A stretch of DNA of 64,000 nt from Hydrogenophaga palleronii NBRC 102513. GTDB lineage: Bacteria > Pseudomonadota > Gammaproteobacteria > Burkholderiales > Burkholderiaceae_C. The notes beneath the pieces were generated by a model that worked only from the letters and a program-made list of their open reading frames with translations, did not search any database and was not told the DNA's origin. Shown one piece after another: positions 30,101 to 38,086 of this stretch (position 1 is the first letter of the stretch; each line of letters begins with the position of its first letter). Location of the stretch: the NCBI RefSeq assembly GCF_001571225.1, contig NZ_BCTJ01000008.1, positions 1-64,000 of the forward strand, written 5' to 3'. The translations under genes were made by a program, and so were the position numbers.

Positions 30101-30327
30101 AGCACGTTGTCGATGCCCTTGAGCTGCTGCTCGATCACCTGCGTCACCGAGTCGGCCACGGTCTCGGCCGAGGCGCCGGTGTAGATGGCGTTGAGCGACA
30201 CGCGGGGCGGCGCGATGTCGGGGTACTGCTCCAGCGGCAGCGTGAAGATCGACATGGCGCCCGCCAGCATGACCACGATGGACAGCACCCAGGCAAAGAC
30301 GGGACGGTGGATGAAAAACTCGGCCAT
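27139..30327 (-). CDS. RND multidrug efflux pump inner-membrane transporter (HAE1, AcrB/MexB-like)
   Basis: A 1062-residue proton-driven transporter of the hydrophobe/amphiphile efflux class. It opens [20 protein letters not shown] and has the conserved TM4 residues in [20 protein letters not shown] (two aspartates). Two large periplasmic loops and twelve helices are apparent, with the second repeat showing [19 protein letters not shown]. The length is normal for AcrB. It lies between the membrane fusion protein (70 bp upstream) and the outer-membrane factor. The start is set by the conserved N-terminus at 30327. Confidence 0.97.
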   Translation of the reverse strand: [1062 protein letters not shown]

Positions 30328-30397
30328 GGTGCAGCGGTGTGGAGTGGGGTTGCTCAGGAACCCGGGCCGCTCGGCATGAGCCGGCCCGGCGCCCGCT

Positions 30398-31708
30398 TCA
30401 AGGGGTGGCGGCGGCTGCCGGGGTCTGTCCGGCGGTGCCGGGCGCGGCGGCATTCGCCGTGGAGGGTGCCTGCGCGTTCACCACGCGCCCACCTTCCATG
30501 CGCATTTCCTGCGGTGTCACGGTCTGGCCCACGCGGGCCTTCTGGTAACCGTCCACCATCACGCGGTCGCCCGGCTTCACGCCGTCAAGCACCAGCCAGC
30601 GCGAGCCGAGCGCCTGGCCCAGCTTCACCGGGCGCTTCTCGATCTTGTTCTCTGCATTGAGCAACTGCACGCTGGGGTTGCCCGCCGGGTCGCGCTGCAC
30701 CGCCTGCTGCGGCAGCACGATGGCCTGCGCCGATTCGCCGGTGGACAGCTGCGCACGCACATACATGCCGGGCATCAGCAGGCGCTCGGGGTTGGGGAAA
30801 GCCGCGCGCAGGGTGATGGCGCCGGTGCTCTGGCCCACGGTGGCGCCGGTGAACTGCAGCGTGCCGGTGTGGTTGTAGGCGCTGCCGTCTTCCAGGATCA
30901 GCTTCACCTTCGCGCCGCTGGCCTCCACCTTGCCGAAAATGCCGGCCTGCCACTGGCGGCGCAGCTCCAGCAGCTCGGCGCTGGACTGGGTGATGTCAAC
31001 AAAGATCGGGTCGATCTGGTTGATGGTGGTCAGCGCCTGGGTCTGGTTGGCCGTCACCAGAGAACCGGTGAGCACGGCCGACAGGTCGGTCTGCCCGCTG
31101 ATGGGTGCCGAGATGCGGCTGAACTGCAGGTTGATGCGTGCGTTGTCCAGCGCCGCCTGCGCCACTGCCACGTCGGCCGCCGACTGCGCAGCCTGTGCCT
31201 GGCTCTCGTCGTAGGCTTGGCGGCTGATGGCGTCGATCTTCACCAGCTCCGTATTGCGTGCCGCGTTGGCCTTGGTGGTCTGGGCCGAGGCACGCGCCTT
31301 GGCAAGCGCCGCCGTGGCGCTGCTGACCGAAGCCTCCAGCATGCGGGCGTCAATCTGGTACAGCGGCTGGCCGGCCTTCACCTGCGAGCCCTCGGTGAAC
31401 AGGCGCTTCTGCAAAATGCCCGACACCTGGGGCCGCACCTCCGCGCTCTGCGAAGGCCGGGTGCGCCCCGCCAGCTCGGTGTGCAGGCCCTGGGCCTGCG
31501 TCGTCACCGTGATGTAGCCCACCGAGGGCGGCGTGGGCGCCGGCTTGGCCGCACCGTCCTTGCCACCGCAGGCCGCCACCAGGGCCAGCACAGCCAGCGC
31601 CACCGCCAGACCACTGGCACCGCGCCGGGCCCGTCGAGGGGCAGAGTGCGCGCAGCGCTCGATGGCGGACGGGGCGGGCATGAGGCGTGGGCTGGGTGTC
31701 GATGGCAT
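30398..31708 (-). CDS. RND efflux periplasmic adaptor (membrane fusion lipoprotein)
   Basis: A 436-residue adaptor of the AcrA/MexA family. A long N-terminal signal of about 47 residues ends in the lipobox LVAAC. The biotinyl-lipoyl half-domains flank a coiled-coil hairpin (about residues 110-190, Ala/Lys/Gln-rich), followed by the beta-barrel RISAPISGQTDLSAVLTGSL and the membrane-proximal part. The C-terminus is Ala/Pro-rich. First gene of the efflux operon. No TetR or MarR regulator lies beside it, which is unusual for such operons and leaves regulation open. Confidence 0.95.
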   Translation of the reverse strand: MPSTPSPRLMPAPSAIERCAHSAPRRARRGASGLAVALAVLALVAACGGKDGAAKPAPTPPSVGYITVTTQAQGLHTELAGRTRPSQSAEVRPQVSGILQKRLFTEGSQVKAGQPLYQIDARMLEASVSSATAALAKARASAQTTKANAARNTELVKIDAISRQAYDESQAQAAQSAADVAVAQAALDNARINLQFSRISAPISGQTDLSAVLTGSLVTANQTQALTTINQIDPIFVDITQSSAELLELRRQWQAGIFGKVEASGAKVKLILEDGSAYNHTGTLQFTGATVGQSTGAITLRAAFPNPERLLMPGMYVRAQLSTGESAQAIVLPQQAVQRDPAGNPSVQLLNAENKIEKRPVKLGQALGSRWLVLDGVKPGDRVMVDGYQKARVGQTVTPQEMRMEGGRVVNAQAPSTANAAAPGTAGQTPAAAATP

Positions 31709-32178
31709 GGATTTCAGAGCAGCATTCGTGGGGGGAGTTCACTGCGAACAGCGCGCATTGTGACCTTACATAACGGTCTGTGGCGCAAAGCGGCACTTGC
31801 CAGCGGCTGGCGCGGGTGGTTTTTCACGCGGCGGGGCTGCTGGCGCGGGCGGGCTTTGTGGTTGCTGTGGTTTAGCGCGACCCAGTGTGGTGCGCCGGCT
31901 GCAGATCGCAGTGATATTTGGGGCCGTCGAAGTCAAGGCCTTCGCAGCTTCGATCAGCACGGCGTGGTTGACTCCCATGATCTGCGCCGACTGTTTCTGG
32001 AGCAGACGGTACTGCGGCAGTCATCAAGCCGTGAGGCTTCCGGTTGGAGATGGGGCCTTTGCCGATACCGCTGCGCGCAGCCGGGGTCGCTGGCTATCGA
32101 AGCGGATATTTAATTGCTTTCTTCGACCCCGCGAACTCACTCAAAAGCTCGGTTCATGGATGCTTTTTAACGAATTGA
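31709..32178. other. 470-bp stretch with no supported gene; left edge of accessory region
   Basis: The first 80 bp hold the efflux-operon promoter, including CACAAT read leftward near 31759. The rest has no frame with recognisable protein character. A short leftward frame at 31766-31978 begins plausibly (MGVNHAVLIEAAKAL) but turns into a Pro/Ala tail, and no family is evident. It may be a decayed gene fragment at the junction between core genome and the island. Confidence 0.5.
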
Positions 32179-32592
32179 TCAAACTCGGTTGGACGGTCGT
32201 AGGTGGTTCCAGGAATCCGCAGTTTTCCCGAATTTTTCAAGCGTTAGTTCGGCGAGCTTTCGTATGTCCGCCCACTCCTTGGTTTCAATCAATTCAGCGT
32301 CTGTTTTCGGGTTCATTGGGTCATCGAATGCTATGTCAAACTCATTCAATTTGTCTCGGAAAGTACGAATTGCCATCTTCTGAGAATCGGTGATGGCAGC
32401 CGTCGACATCTCATTGTCAATAAAGTCATCGATGTCGTTGTCATCAAAAAATTGGCAATACAATTCGCTGGGGCAAATCACCGATGTAACCCCTTTGGCG
32501 CCATCAACCCAAACTGCGCGTTGAACATCAAGGTCTGTAAAAAACGCAACGCTGGATAGAAAATTCGATATGCGAGTATCAAGGGTGATCAA
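32179..32592 (-). CDS. Hypothetical protein, 137 residues, TTG start
   Basis: I do not recognise this protein. It is acidic (clusters FFDDNDIDDFIDNE and FDDPMNPKTDAELIE), soluble, without signal peptide or membrane segment. The TTG at 32592 is preferred because AAGGAG lies at the right distance upstream (about 32599-32604) and the longer frame upstream runs into the inverted repeat of an insertion sequence. Base composition is clearly lower in GC than the flanking core genes. The IS left end is only 28 bp upstream, so its original promoter is probably lost. Before the insertion it may have been the last gene of the DUF262 operon on the same strand. Confidence 0.55.
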   Translation of the reverse strand: MITLDTRISNFLSSVAFFTDLDVQRAVWVDGAKGVTSVICPSELYCQFFDDNDIDDFIDNEMSTAAITDSQKMAIRTFRDKLNEFDIAFDDPMNPKTDAELIETKEWADIRKLAELTLEKFGKTADSWNHLRPSNRV

Positions 32593-32620
32593 TGTATTCT
32601 CCTTGTTGGATTTTAAGCTA

Positions 32621-33586
32621 GGGACGGTCTGCACAACACTCACAGCAATAGGCGTTAATGCGCGATGTTTCAGATAGCGACAGCCGCGGCGCGATTCGGG
32701 AGATTTCGGGGCCGATTTTCGGCCTCTTGCCGGTACCTCGGGGCGCTTTGGGCGCACTCATCCTCGGGCCTCTGTTAAGAGCGTTCGCCGCACCATCCAC
32801 AGATTGCTCAATGCGAACAGCGTGTGCAACTGCGCGGTGTTCTTCGTCAAGCCGCTATAGCGCACCCTCACATGCCCGAACTGGCACTTGATAACCCGGA
32901 ACGGGTGCTCCACCTTGGCGCGGATGCTCGCCTTTACGTGTTCGAGCTGGTCGAGCACAGCGCCCATCGGCGTGGCCTTGTCCAGCGCACGGCGCTTGCC
33001 CGGGCGCATGGCCACATGCCAGTTGACTTCGATGTTCTGCGTCTCTTCACGCTTGGCAACACCCTGGTAGCCCGCGTCAGCGAACACATCGCTCTCCTCT
33101 CCATGCACCAGTGCGCTGGCCTTCGTCACGTCATTCACGTTGGCCGCCGTGCCCACCACGCTGAGCACCAGCCCCGAGTCTGCATCCACGCCAATGTGCA
33201 CCTTCATGCCGAAGTGCCATTGATTGCCCTTCTTGGTCTGGTGCATCTCGGGGGCGCACTCGCCACTGCTGTTCTTGGTCGAGTCCAGCCCACTGAATTC
33301 GCGAAACATCGGCGTGTCGTACAGCGCTTCTTCCATCGCCGGGTCCGACAGGTGGAACCACTCTTGAAGAAAGTGGATGCGCAGCATCGTCTGCACTGCA
33401 AACGCCGGGGGCAATCAGCGAGACCAGCTCGGCCCACGGCACCACCAAGTTCATCTCATCGAGGAACTCGCGCTTGCGCGTCCTCTAGGTCTTGCGCTCG
33501 TATCCGCTCTCGCCAAGGCTCATTTGCTTCATCTCGGCAATGTCTCACACTAGGCAATGTGGGGCCGAGGTTGTGCAGACCGTCCC
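32621..33586. mobile_element. Degenerate IS5-family insertion sequence (966 bp)
   Basis: Terminal inverted repeats GGGACGGTCTGCACAAC are identical over 17 bp at both ends (left end from 32621; right end, as complement, finishing at 33586). Flanking bases are CTA on the left and TAA on the right, compatible with the YTAR target of IS5 elements but not a perfect duplication. The single transposase gene inside is destroyed, and the element is about 200 bp shorter than a typical 1.2-kb IS5. Confidence 0.9.
32758..33532 (-). pseudogene. IS5-family transposase, inactivated by stop, deletions and frameshift
   Basis: The reading frame starts MKQMSLGESGYERKT at 33532 and then hits an in-frame TAG (around 33484-33486) before continuing KREFLDEMNLVVPWAELVSL. 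After LIAP the frame shifts and the usual short Gly/Pro-rich segment is missing, resuming as AFAVQTMLRIHFLQEW. After MFREFSGLD the sequence jumps to STKNSSGECAPE, omitting about 60 residues that in intact IS5 transposases include the first catalytic aspartate (DATLI-type motif). The second Asp (FADAGYQG) and the Glu (KVEHPFRVIK) remain. It cannot encode an active DDE transposase. Confidence 0.92.
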
Positions 33587-33620
33587 TAACGGAACGAGTT
33601 CATACCCGACATGGCCCCAA

Positions 33621-33660
33621 GATTGGCGCCAAGCACCGTGGGCGCTTGGCACGGCCAATC
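33621..33660. terminator. Long two-part inverted repeat at the 3' end of the DUF262 operon
   Basis: GATTGGC (33621-33627) pairs with GCCAATC (33654-33660), and inside it GCCAAGC (33628-33634) pairs with GCTTGGC (33644-33650). The structure overlaps the stop codon of the upstream DUF262 gene. There is no T-run, so it is a candidate 3' stabilising hairpin or factor-assisted terminator rather than a classic one. Confidence 0.5.
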
Positions 33661-35929
33661 AAACCGGCGTGCTTGAGCCCGCGGAATGTGCGTGAGTCAT
33701 GGTGAGGAGCCACTCCGGCATGTCACGAGGCTGATCGTTCTGCGTGCAACGCCACTCGCCGTCGAATGTGATGGTCAGTTGAGGCTCTTCTAAAATTTTC
33801 AATGCGGGCAAATCACCGTGGCGGGCGAACTCGTAACTCGGGCGGCCTGGCAACGACTGAGGTGCGCTCGCGTCCATGCTCTTTAGCTTTAGATAAAGGG
33901 CGTAAGACTGCAACTCCACGTAGTAGCCGTTCGTGGTCGACTTCTCAAGCAGGAAGATCGTTCCGTCGCCCGGCCCCTCGCGCTGCATCGTCAGGTAGTG
34001 TGCTTTGCAGAATCCAATGAGCTCAGGATCGGCGATCACATGCGCTCGCCAGTCTGAGCAACTCTGAATGGCCGCACCCACAAGCTCACGCAACGAGTTT
34101 TCTACATCGTCCCCCAGACGGTCTAGAAGTAACTTGAACACCGGTTTTTTGACGACCTTCAGCCAGTTCTCATCCCGTTCGCGGAAAGACCCGTTGAGTG
34201 GCGCACAAAAGGAAAGGTACTTGCCACTCGGGATTCTGTAGTCTTGCAAGGACAGCAATGCGCGCTGCAGCAGGAACTCTGTGGAGAGCAGCACTTCGTC
34301 GCTGAGCAAGATCTCTGTGCTGCGTGCGTAACGGAAAAAACGTTCAAGTTGCGGCTCCGTGCTCTCTGTCGGCGTGCTGAACTCGAGCAAAAAACCGACA
34401 CGCCCTTGAAGATAGCTGTGCCGCTCCACCTGTTGCAGCACCGGACCCCAGCGTTCATCGCCAAGAATCAACGCCGCTTTGTCTTGTTCCTCTTTGAACT
34501 GCTCTTGCGACAAGCCCGAGGGATGCGACTCGGACGAGATTTCTTCGTACAGGGCCATTGCGTGCAGAGCCAGAGACTTCAGTCCACGCACGCTGCTGGG
34601 CAACGTGTCCAGTTGGAAGTGAGAGTTGTTGATCAGGTTTCCGGTCACCCGTTGCCAACGACGACGCGCTTCGTTGACCGCATCCACGTCTGTTTGTTGC
34701 CATGTTGCGCGCTGGAAGCACAGCACGGCATAGAGCTTGGCAAGGTCGTCGACACGGGCCTTCGGCGACAAGCAGCGTTGCAGCACCGCGAGGTCCGACG
34801 GGTCGGGGTTGCCGCAGAAGTAGTCCAGCAGGATCTCCATCGAGCGCACAGTGTCGACCGCATAGGCTGACCGCTCTTCAAACGCCCGCAGAGAGACGTA
34901 TTCATGGGCCTCCTGCAGCCGTTTGATCCAGTCCGCCTGTTGCGCTTTTTCTTCAGGCCGGCCTTTGGTTGGTTCAAACCGTTCGCATGCCTCGAACAGT
35001 GCGATCAGGTACAAGAACCGAAGGAACATCGCGTCGTGCGGTGCGCTCGTCGGGGTCGAATCCTGCACGTTCTTTTCCTGGCGTGACTCGGGCGCCGCGC
35101 GTGCCTGCAACCAGAAGAAGTGCATCCACTGCATGTCCATCTTTTCATCGATCCCGGCGGCATTGCCCGTCTTTTCCCTTGTCACCAGCCAGGCTTTGAA
35201 GTTCTCAAAGGCGGTCAGTGGCTTGCCCCGCGCGTTCATCTTGATGTACAGGTCGTCAGACAAATCGAAGTTGGTCAACTCCAGAAAGTGAAAGGTGATG
35301 GGTGGTGCGTCTGCGTCAACCAAACGACGGTAGAGCCCATCTTCGTCCTTGAAAGCCTGATGAATGGCGTCCAGCATCGTCAGGCAAGAATCCACCGTGG
35401 GGTCTTTCTTCCAACTGGAGAAGAACCATTGCCCATCCGTCAACGAGGCCGAGAGCGAAGTCCCCTGTGCGTCGATGGACGCCAAGGGAACATTTTCATG
35501 CTGGCGCACCAAGGCATTGAAGAATTCGGTGGAGCTGATTCGCGTGGCGTACCGGAATTTGCTGCGCCTTTCTGGTGCCAAGAACAGCGTCTGAAAGTGC
35601 GCTTGCTGTCCGTCTCGCAGAGCGAGATACCAGTGCAACAGAAACAATGTCGTCAGGCGTTGCTGTCCGTCCAGTACCGACAGAGTTCCAAGCTCTCTGC
35701 GGTTCTCGGAGCGAATCACACTGCCGTACACGAAGTCCAGGTCCAATGCGTGAGGTGTGCTGCGTTGCAAGGCTGTCTTCAGTGAGGCCAGAAAAATTGA
35801 ACGAATGTCGCCCGCTTCTGGACGGCCCTGGGCATAGTCCCGCTGGATGATGGGGATTTCGATCCAATCGAGACCGGAAATCAAGCTTGCAAGCGACAAC
35901 CTGTTTTCTGGGGAGGCGGATGTCGTCAT
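33659..35929 (-). CDS. DUF262-domain protein without nuclease domain
   Basis: A 756-residue protein. The N-terminal DUF262 (ParB/sulfiredoxin-like nucleotide-binding) domain shows IPIIQRDYAQGR at residues 25-36 and the catalytic DGQQR motif at 87-91 within SVLDGQQRLTTLFLLHWYL. A NARGKPLTAFENFKAWL segment further on is also typical. The remaining 450 residues are helical-looking and have no HNH-type DUF1524 motif. It overlaps the upstream DUF262-DUF1524 gene by 4 bp (ATGA at 35926-35929), so the two proteins are made together and probably act as a complex. GmrSD-type proteins cut modified phage DNA; the role of this nuclease-less partner is unknown. Confidence 0.82.
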   Translation of the reverse strand: MTTSASPENRLSLASLISGLDWIEIPIIQRDYAQGRPEAGDIRSIFLASLKTALQRSTPHALDLDFVYGSVIRSENRRELGTLSVLDGQQRLTTLFLLHWYLALRDGQQAHFQTLFLAPERRSKFRYATRISSTEFFNALVRQHENVPLASIDAQGTSLSASLTDGQWFFSSWKKDPTVDSCLTMLDAIHQAFKDEDGLYRRLVDADAPPITFHFLELTNFDLSDDLYIKMNARGKPLTAFENFKAWLVTREKTGNAAGIDEKMDMQWMHFFWLQARAAPESRQEKNVQDSTPTSAPHDAMFLRFLYLIALFEACERFEPTKGRPEEKAQQADWIKRLQEAHEYVSLRAFEERSAYAVDTVRSMEILLDYFCGNPDPSDLAVLQRCLSPKARVDDLAKLYAVLCFQRATWQQTDVDAVNEARRRWQRVTGNLINNSHFQLDTLPSSVRGLKSLALHAMALYEEISSESHPSGLSQEQFKEEQDKAALILGDERWGPVLQQVERHSYLQGRVGFLLEFSTPTESTEPQLERFFRYARSTEILLSDEVLLSTEFLLQRALLSLQDYRIPSGKYLSFCAPLNGSFRERDENWLKVVKKPVFKLLLDRLGDDVENSLRELVGAAIQSCSDWRAHVIADPELIGFCKAHYLTMQREGPGDGTIFLLEKSTTNGYYVELQSYALYLKLKSMDASAPQSLPGRPSYEFARHGDLPALKILEEPQLTITFDGEWRCTQNDQPRDMPEWLLTMTHAHSAGSSTPV

Positions 35930-37716
35930 GGGTGAACCTCTTGGCCGGCAAAAAAGCGTGTGAATGTGTCGATCATGGCCGTGAGGTGGGCATGAGAGTC
36001 TTCCTTGGTCCAGAACAACATCTTGTCGATGTCTTCGCTGTAGTACTTCATGAATGCATTTTTCGTGCAGAGCGGAACAAACTGTCCTCGTTTGTCCAGA
36101 CCAAACAACTTCTTGCGCTTGATCGGAAAAATGGCATTCTTGTAACTGCGGTTGGTGGCAGCGTCCAGCAGCGTCAGATTGCCCAGACCATGGTCAGCCG
36201 TTGGATCGGTGCCTCTACCCGTTTCGCCTTCCCGCCCGTAGTGCGACACGATTTCGCCGAAGAGTTTGCTGAACGCTTGTGAATCCAGCTTTTCCGCGTC
36301 CACGATCTGAACCGCCCTGATCCGCAGTGCGTTGTCTGGGTCGGAGCGCAGGTGCTCAATGAAGTTGTTGAGCCACTGTTTCTGCAAATCCACTCGATCG
36401 GGCATCTCGGAAGTTACCGAGTGGATGTGTTCGATGTCCCATTCTTCGGTCTTGAAGAGGTTGAACGGGAACCGTGCGCTCGAGGCTTGCACCAACGACA
36501 CCACATTGAACAACAGCAGCACGTTTCGCACGACTTTAGATTCGGACCCATAGACGAGGTCCGACAGGGTGTTTTGAATCTGCTCTGCTGGCGTGGCAAC
36601 ACCGTGCGCGTGAGAGCCCTTTGCCGAGAAGATCTGTTTGAAAATGTCGGACTTCAAACGTTCTCGGAACATGGTCTTGGACGAGCAGGCGTTCGACAAG
36701 TGCTGAATCTGGAAGATGTTTCTCGCGTGATCACGTAGCTGAAAAATGCGAAATCCGATGAGGTGATAGAGCAGGTGGTCTGAAAACCACTCATCGAGCT
36801 GCAGGAAGATGCGCTTCACGTGTTCCCACTCGTTCAGCACGTCAACGTCAGGACGCGAAAGCAAATCGTTGAACGCAAAAAAAACAAAGGTGTTGGGGTT
36901 GTCCCGTTCCAGGGCGTCACCAGACTTCACTTCCTCGGCACGCAGTCGCAACACGAGTTCGATTCGGTTGGAGGCGACGTTGGCATTGCTCAGGAAGTAC
37001 CAGAACGCATCGTCTTGCAGACGCCGCTCGATATGGTCCCATTCTTGGGCGATGCGCAACTGGTTTGCTTGAAGGGACTTGGTGTCGTCACCCTCGAAGT
37101 TGCGCGCACGCAGGAACAGCGCCTTGACGAGCTCAGCGCTGGTCAGAGGAATTTTCCCCATATTGAGACGGGCGAAGACATCGACCGGCTTGACCTGGTC
37201 TGATACTTCGTACCAGATCACCTTCACTTGCTTTCGGAATGCTGACTCAAGTTTGGCCAAGTCCAGGTTTTCGTTGGCAAACCACCTTGCAATCGCCAGG
37301 TGACTCTCGTGAATGTGGAAAAAATCGATGTTGTCGTCTTTCCGTTGTGCACTGGGATCCTGTAGATAGGCTGCACTGTCCTCGCGTGTCGCGTAATGCA
37401 GCGTGAAATGTCGCCTTTGCCCGCTTTCTACATAACGGCTGTTGAAGAAATTCAAAATCAAGTACAGCGTGGTGAGGCGTTGCTGCCCATCAATGAGCTC
37501 CCTGCCCACCCCTGAATTCTTCGACACCACGACAGGCTGAAGGCAATAGAAACTGGAGGGGGTCCATTCTGGTGAAGAAACGAACTCCTGCACATCGTCT
37601 AACAGCGCCGTGACTTGTTCGGGCGTCCAGCGGTAACCCCGTTGGTAGGAGGGCACACGAAAAATTTCGTCCTTCAGGTCGTCTATTGCGCGCAGTGTCA
37701 GGTTGTTGGATTGCAT
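35926..37716 (-). CDS. GmrSD-type DUF262-DUF1524 protein (putative modification-dependent nuclease)
   Basis: A 596-residue protein. The DUF262 domain has IFRVPSYQRGYRW at residues 18-30 and DGQQRLTTLYLILNFF from 76, with NMGKIPLTSAELVKALFL further on. The C-terminal DUF1524 HNH-like nuclease shows EHIHSV near residue 427 and GLGNLTLLDAATNRSYKN near residue 515, keeping the His and Asn residues of the family. GmrSD enzymes restrict DNA with hydroxymethyl- or glucosyl-modified cytosine using NTP. The ATG at 37716 begins right before the conserved domain; 64 further codons upstream have no family character. Second gene of the leftward operon. Confidence 0.85.
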   Translation of the reverse strand: MQSNNLTLRAIDDLKDEIFRVPSYQRGYRWTPEQVTALLDDVQEFVSSPEWTPSSFYCLQPVVVSKNSGVGRELIDGQQRLTTLYLILNFFNSRYVESGQRRHFTLHYATREDSAAYLQDPSAQRKDDNIDFFHIHESHLAIARWFANENLDLAKLESAFRKQVKVIWYEVSDQVKPVDVFARLNMGKIPLTSAELVKALFLRARNFEGDDTKSLQANQLRIAQEWDHIERRLQDDAFWYFLSNANVASNRIELVLRLRAEEVKSGDALERDNPNTFVFFAFNDLLSRPDVDVLNEWEHVKRIFLQLDEWFSDHLLYHLIGFRIFQLRDHARNIFQIQHLSNACSSKTMFRERLKSDIFKQIFSAKGSHAHGVATPAEQIQNTLSDLVYGSESKVVRNVLLLFNVVSLVQASSARFPFNLFKTEEWDIEHIHSVTSEMPDRVDLQKQWLNNFIEHLRSDPDNALRIRAVQIVDAEKLDSQAFSKLFGEIVSHYGREGETGRGTDPTADHGLGNLTLLDAATNRSYKNAIFPIKRKKLFGLDKRGQFVPLCTKNAFMKYYSEDIDKMLFWTKEDSHAHLTAMIDTFTRFFAGQEVHP

Positions 37717-37804
37717 GGCATTGTGGGGAATACGAACAGTGAAACCAGGCCGTTGTATGGCTTCATGAAGAGATATGGGGCGCCGCACAGGAGCTGAAGC
37801 AATG

Positions 37805-38086
37805 CTACTCGACCGACCGTTGAGTACATTGCTGATTAAAAAATGCTTGAAATCGTGCGTCGCTCCAGAAGATTGCGCGATTTCCCGAGTCCTCCGCTGT
37901 GTCCGCAATCACCCCCTCCTGAACCATCCGGTTGACGAGTTTCAGGGCGACGCTGTATTGAAGCTTGAGTCTGCGTTGAATAAGGCTGATGCTTGCCTGC
38001 TGCTCTCTTGCGACGACCTGGAGGGCTGCTGTGTAGGTTGAGGTTTTTTGCAGATCAACCGTCGCTGTGTTTTTTTTGATTTCCAT
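37805..38086 (-). CDS. Small FtsK-gamma-like winged-helix protein
   Basis: A 93-residue basic protein. Residues about 20-62 (TAALQVVAREQQASISLIQR, then RLKLQYSVALKLVNRMVQEG) match the gamma winged-helix domain of FtsK, which reads KOPS sites on DNA, but there is no motor domain. The ATG at 38086 starts directly before the Lys-rich N-terminus. First gene of the leftward operon, 88 bp before the DUF262-DUF1524 gene, and next to a perfect palindrome. It may be a DNA-binding specificity or regulatory subunit of the system. Confidence 0.75.
   Translation of the reverse strand: MEIKKNTATVDLQKTSTYTAALQVVAREQQASISLIQRRLKLQYSVALKLVNRMVQEGVIADTAEDSGNRAIFWSDARFQAFFNQQCTQRSVE

Noticed and set aside
27151-30660. 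Very long open frame antisense to the RND pump gene
   Set aside because: It is the high-GC mirror of a well-supported AcrB-like gene. The translation is His/Gln/Arg-rich and has no family character.
31766-31978. Small leftward frame beginning MGVNHAVLIEAAKAL
   Set aside because: It ends in a low-complexity Pro/Ala tail, has no ribosome-binding site and no recognised relatives. Noted only as a possible decayed fragment.
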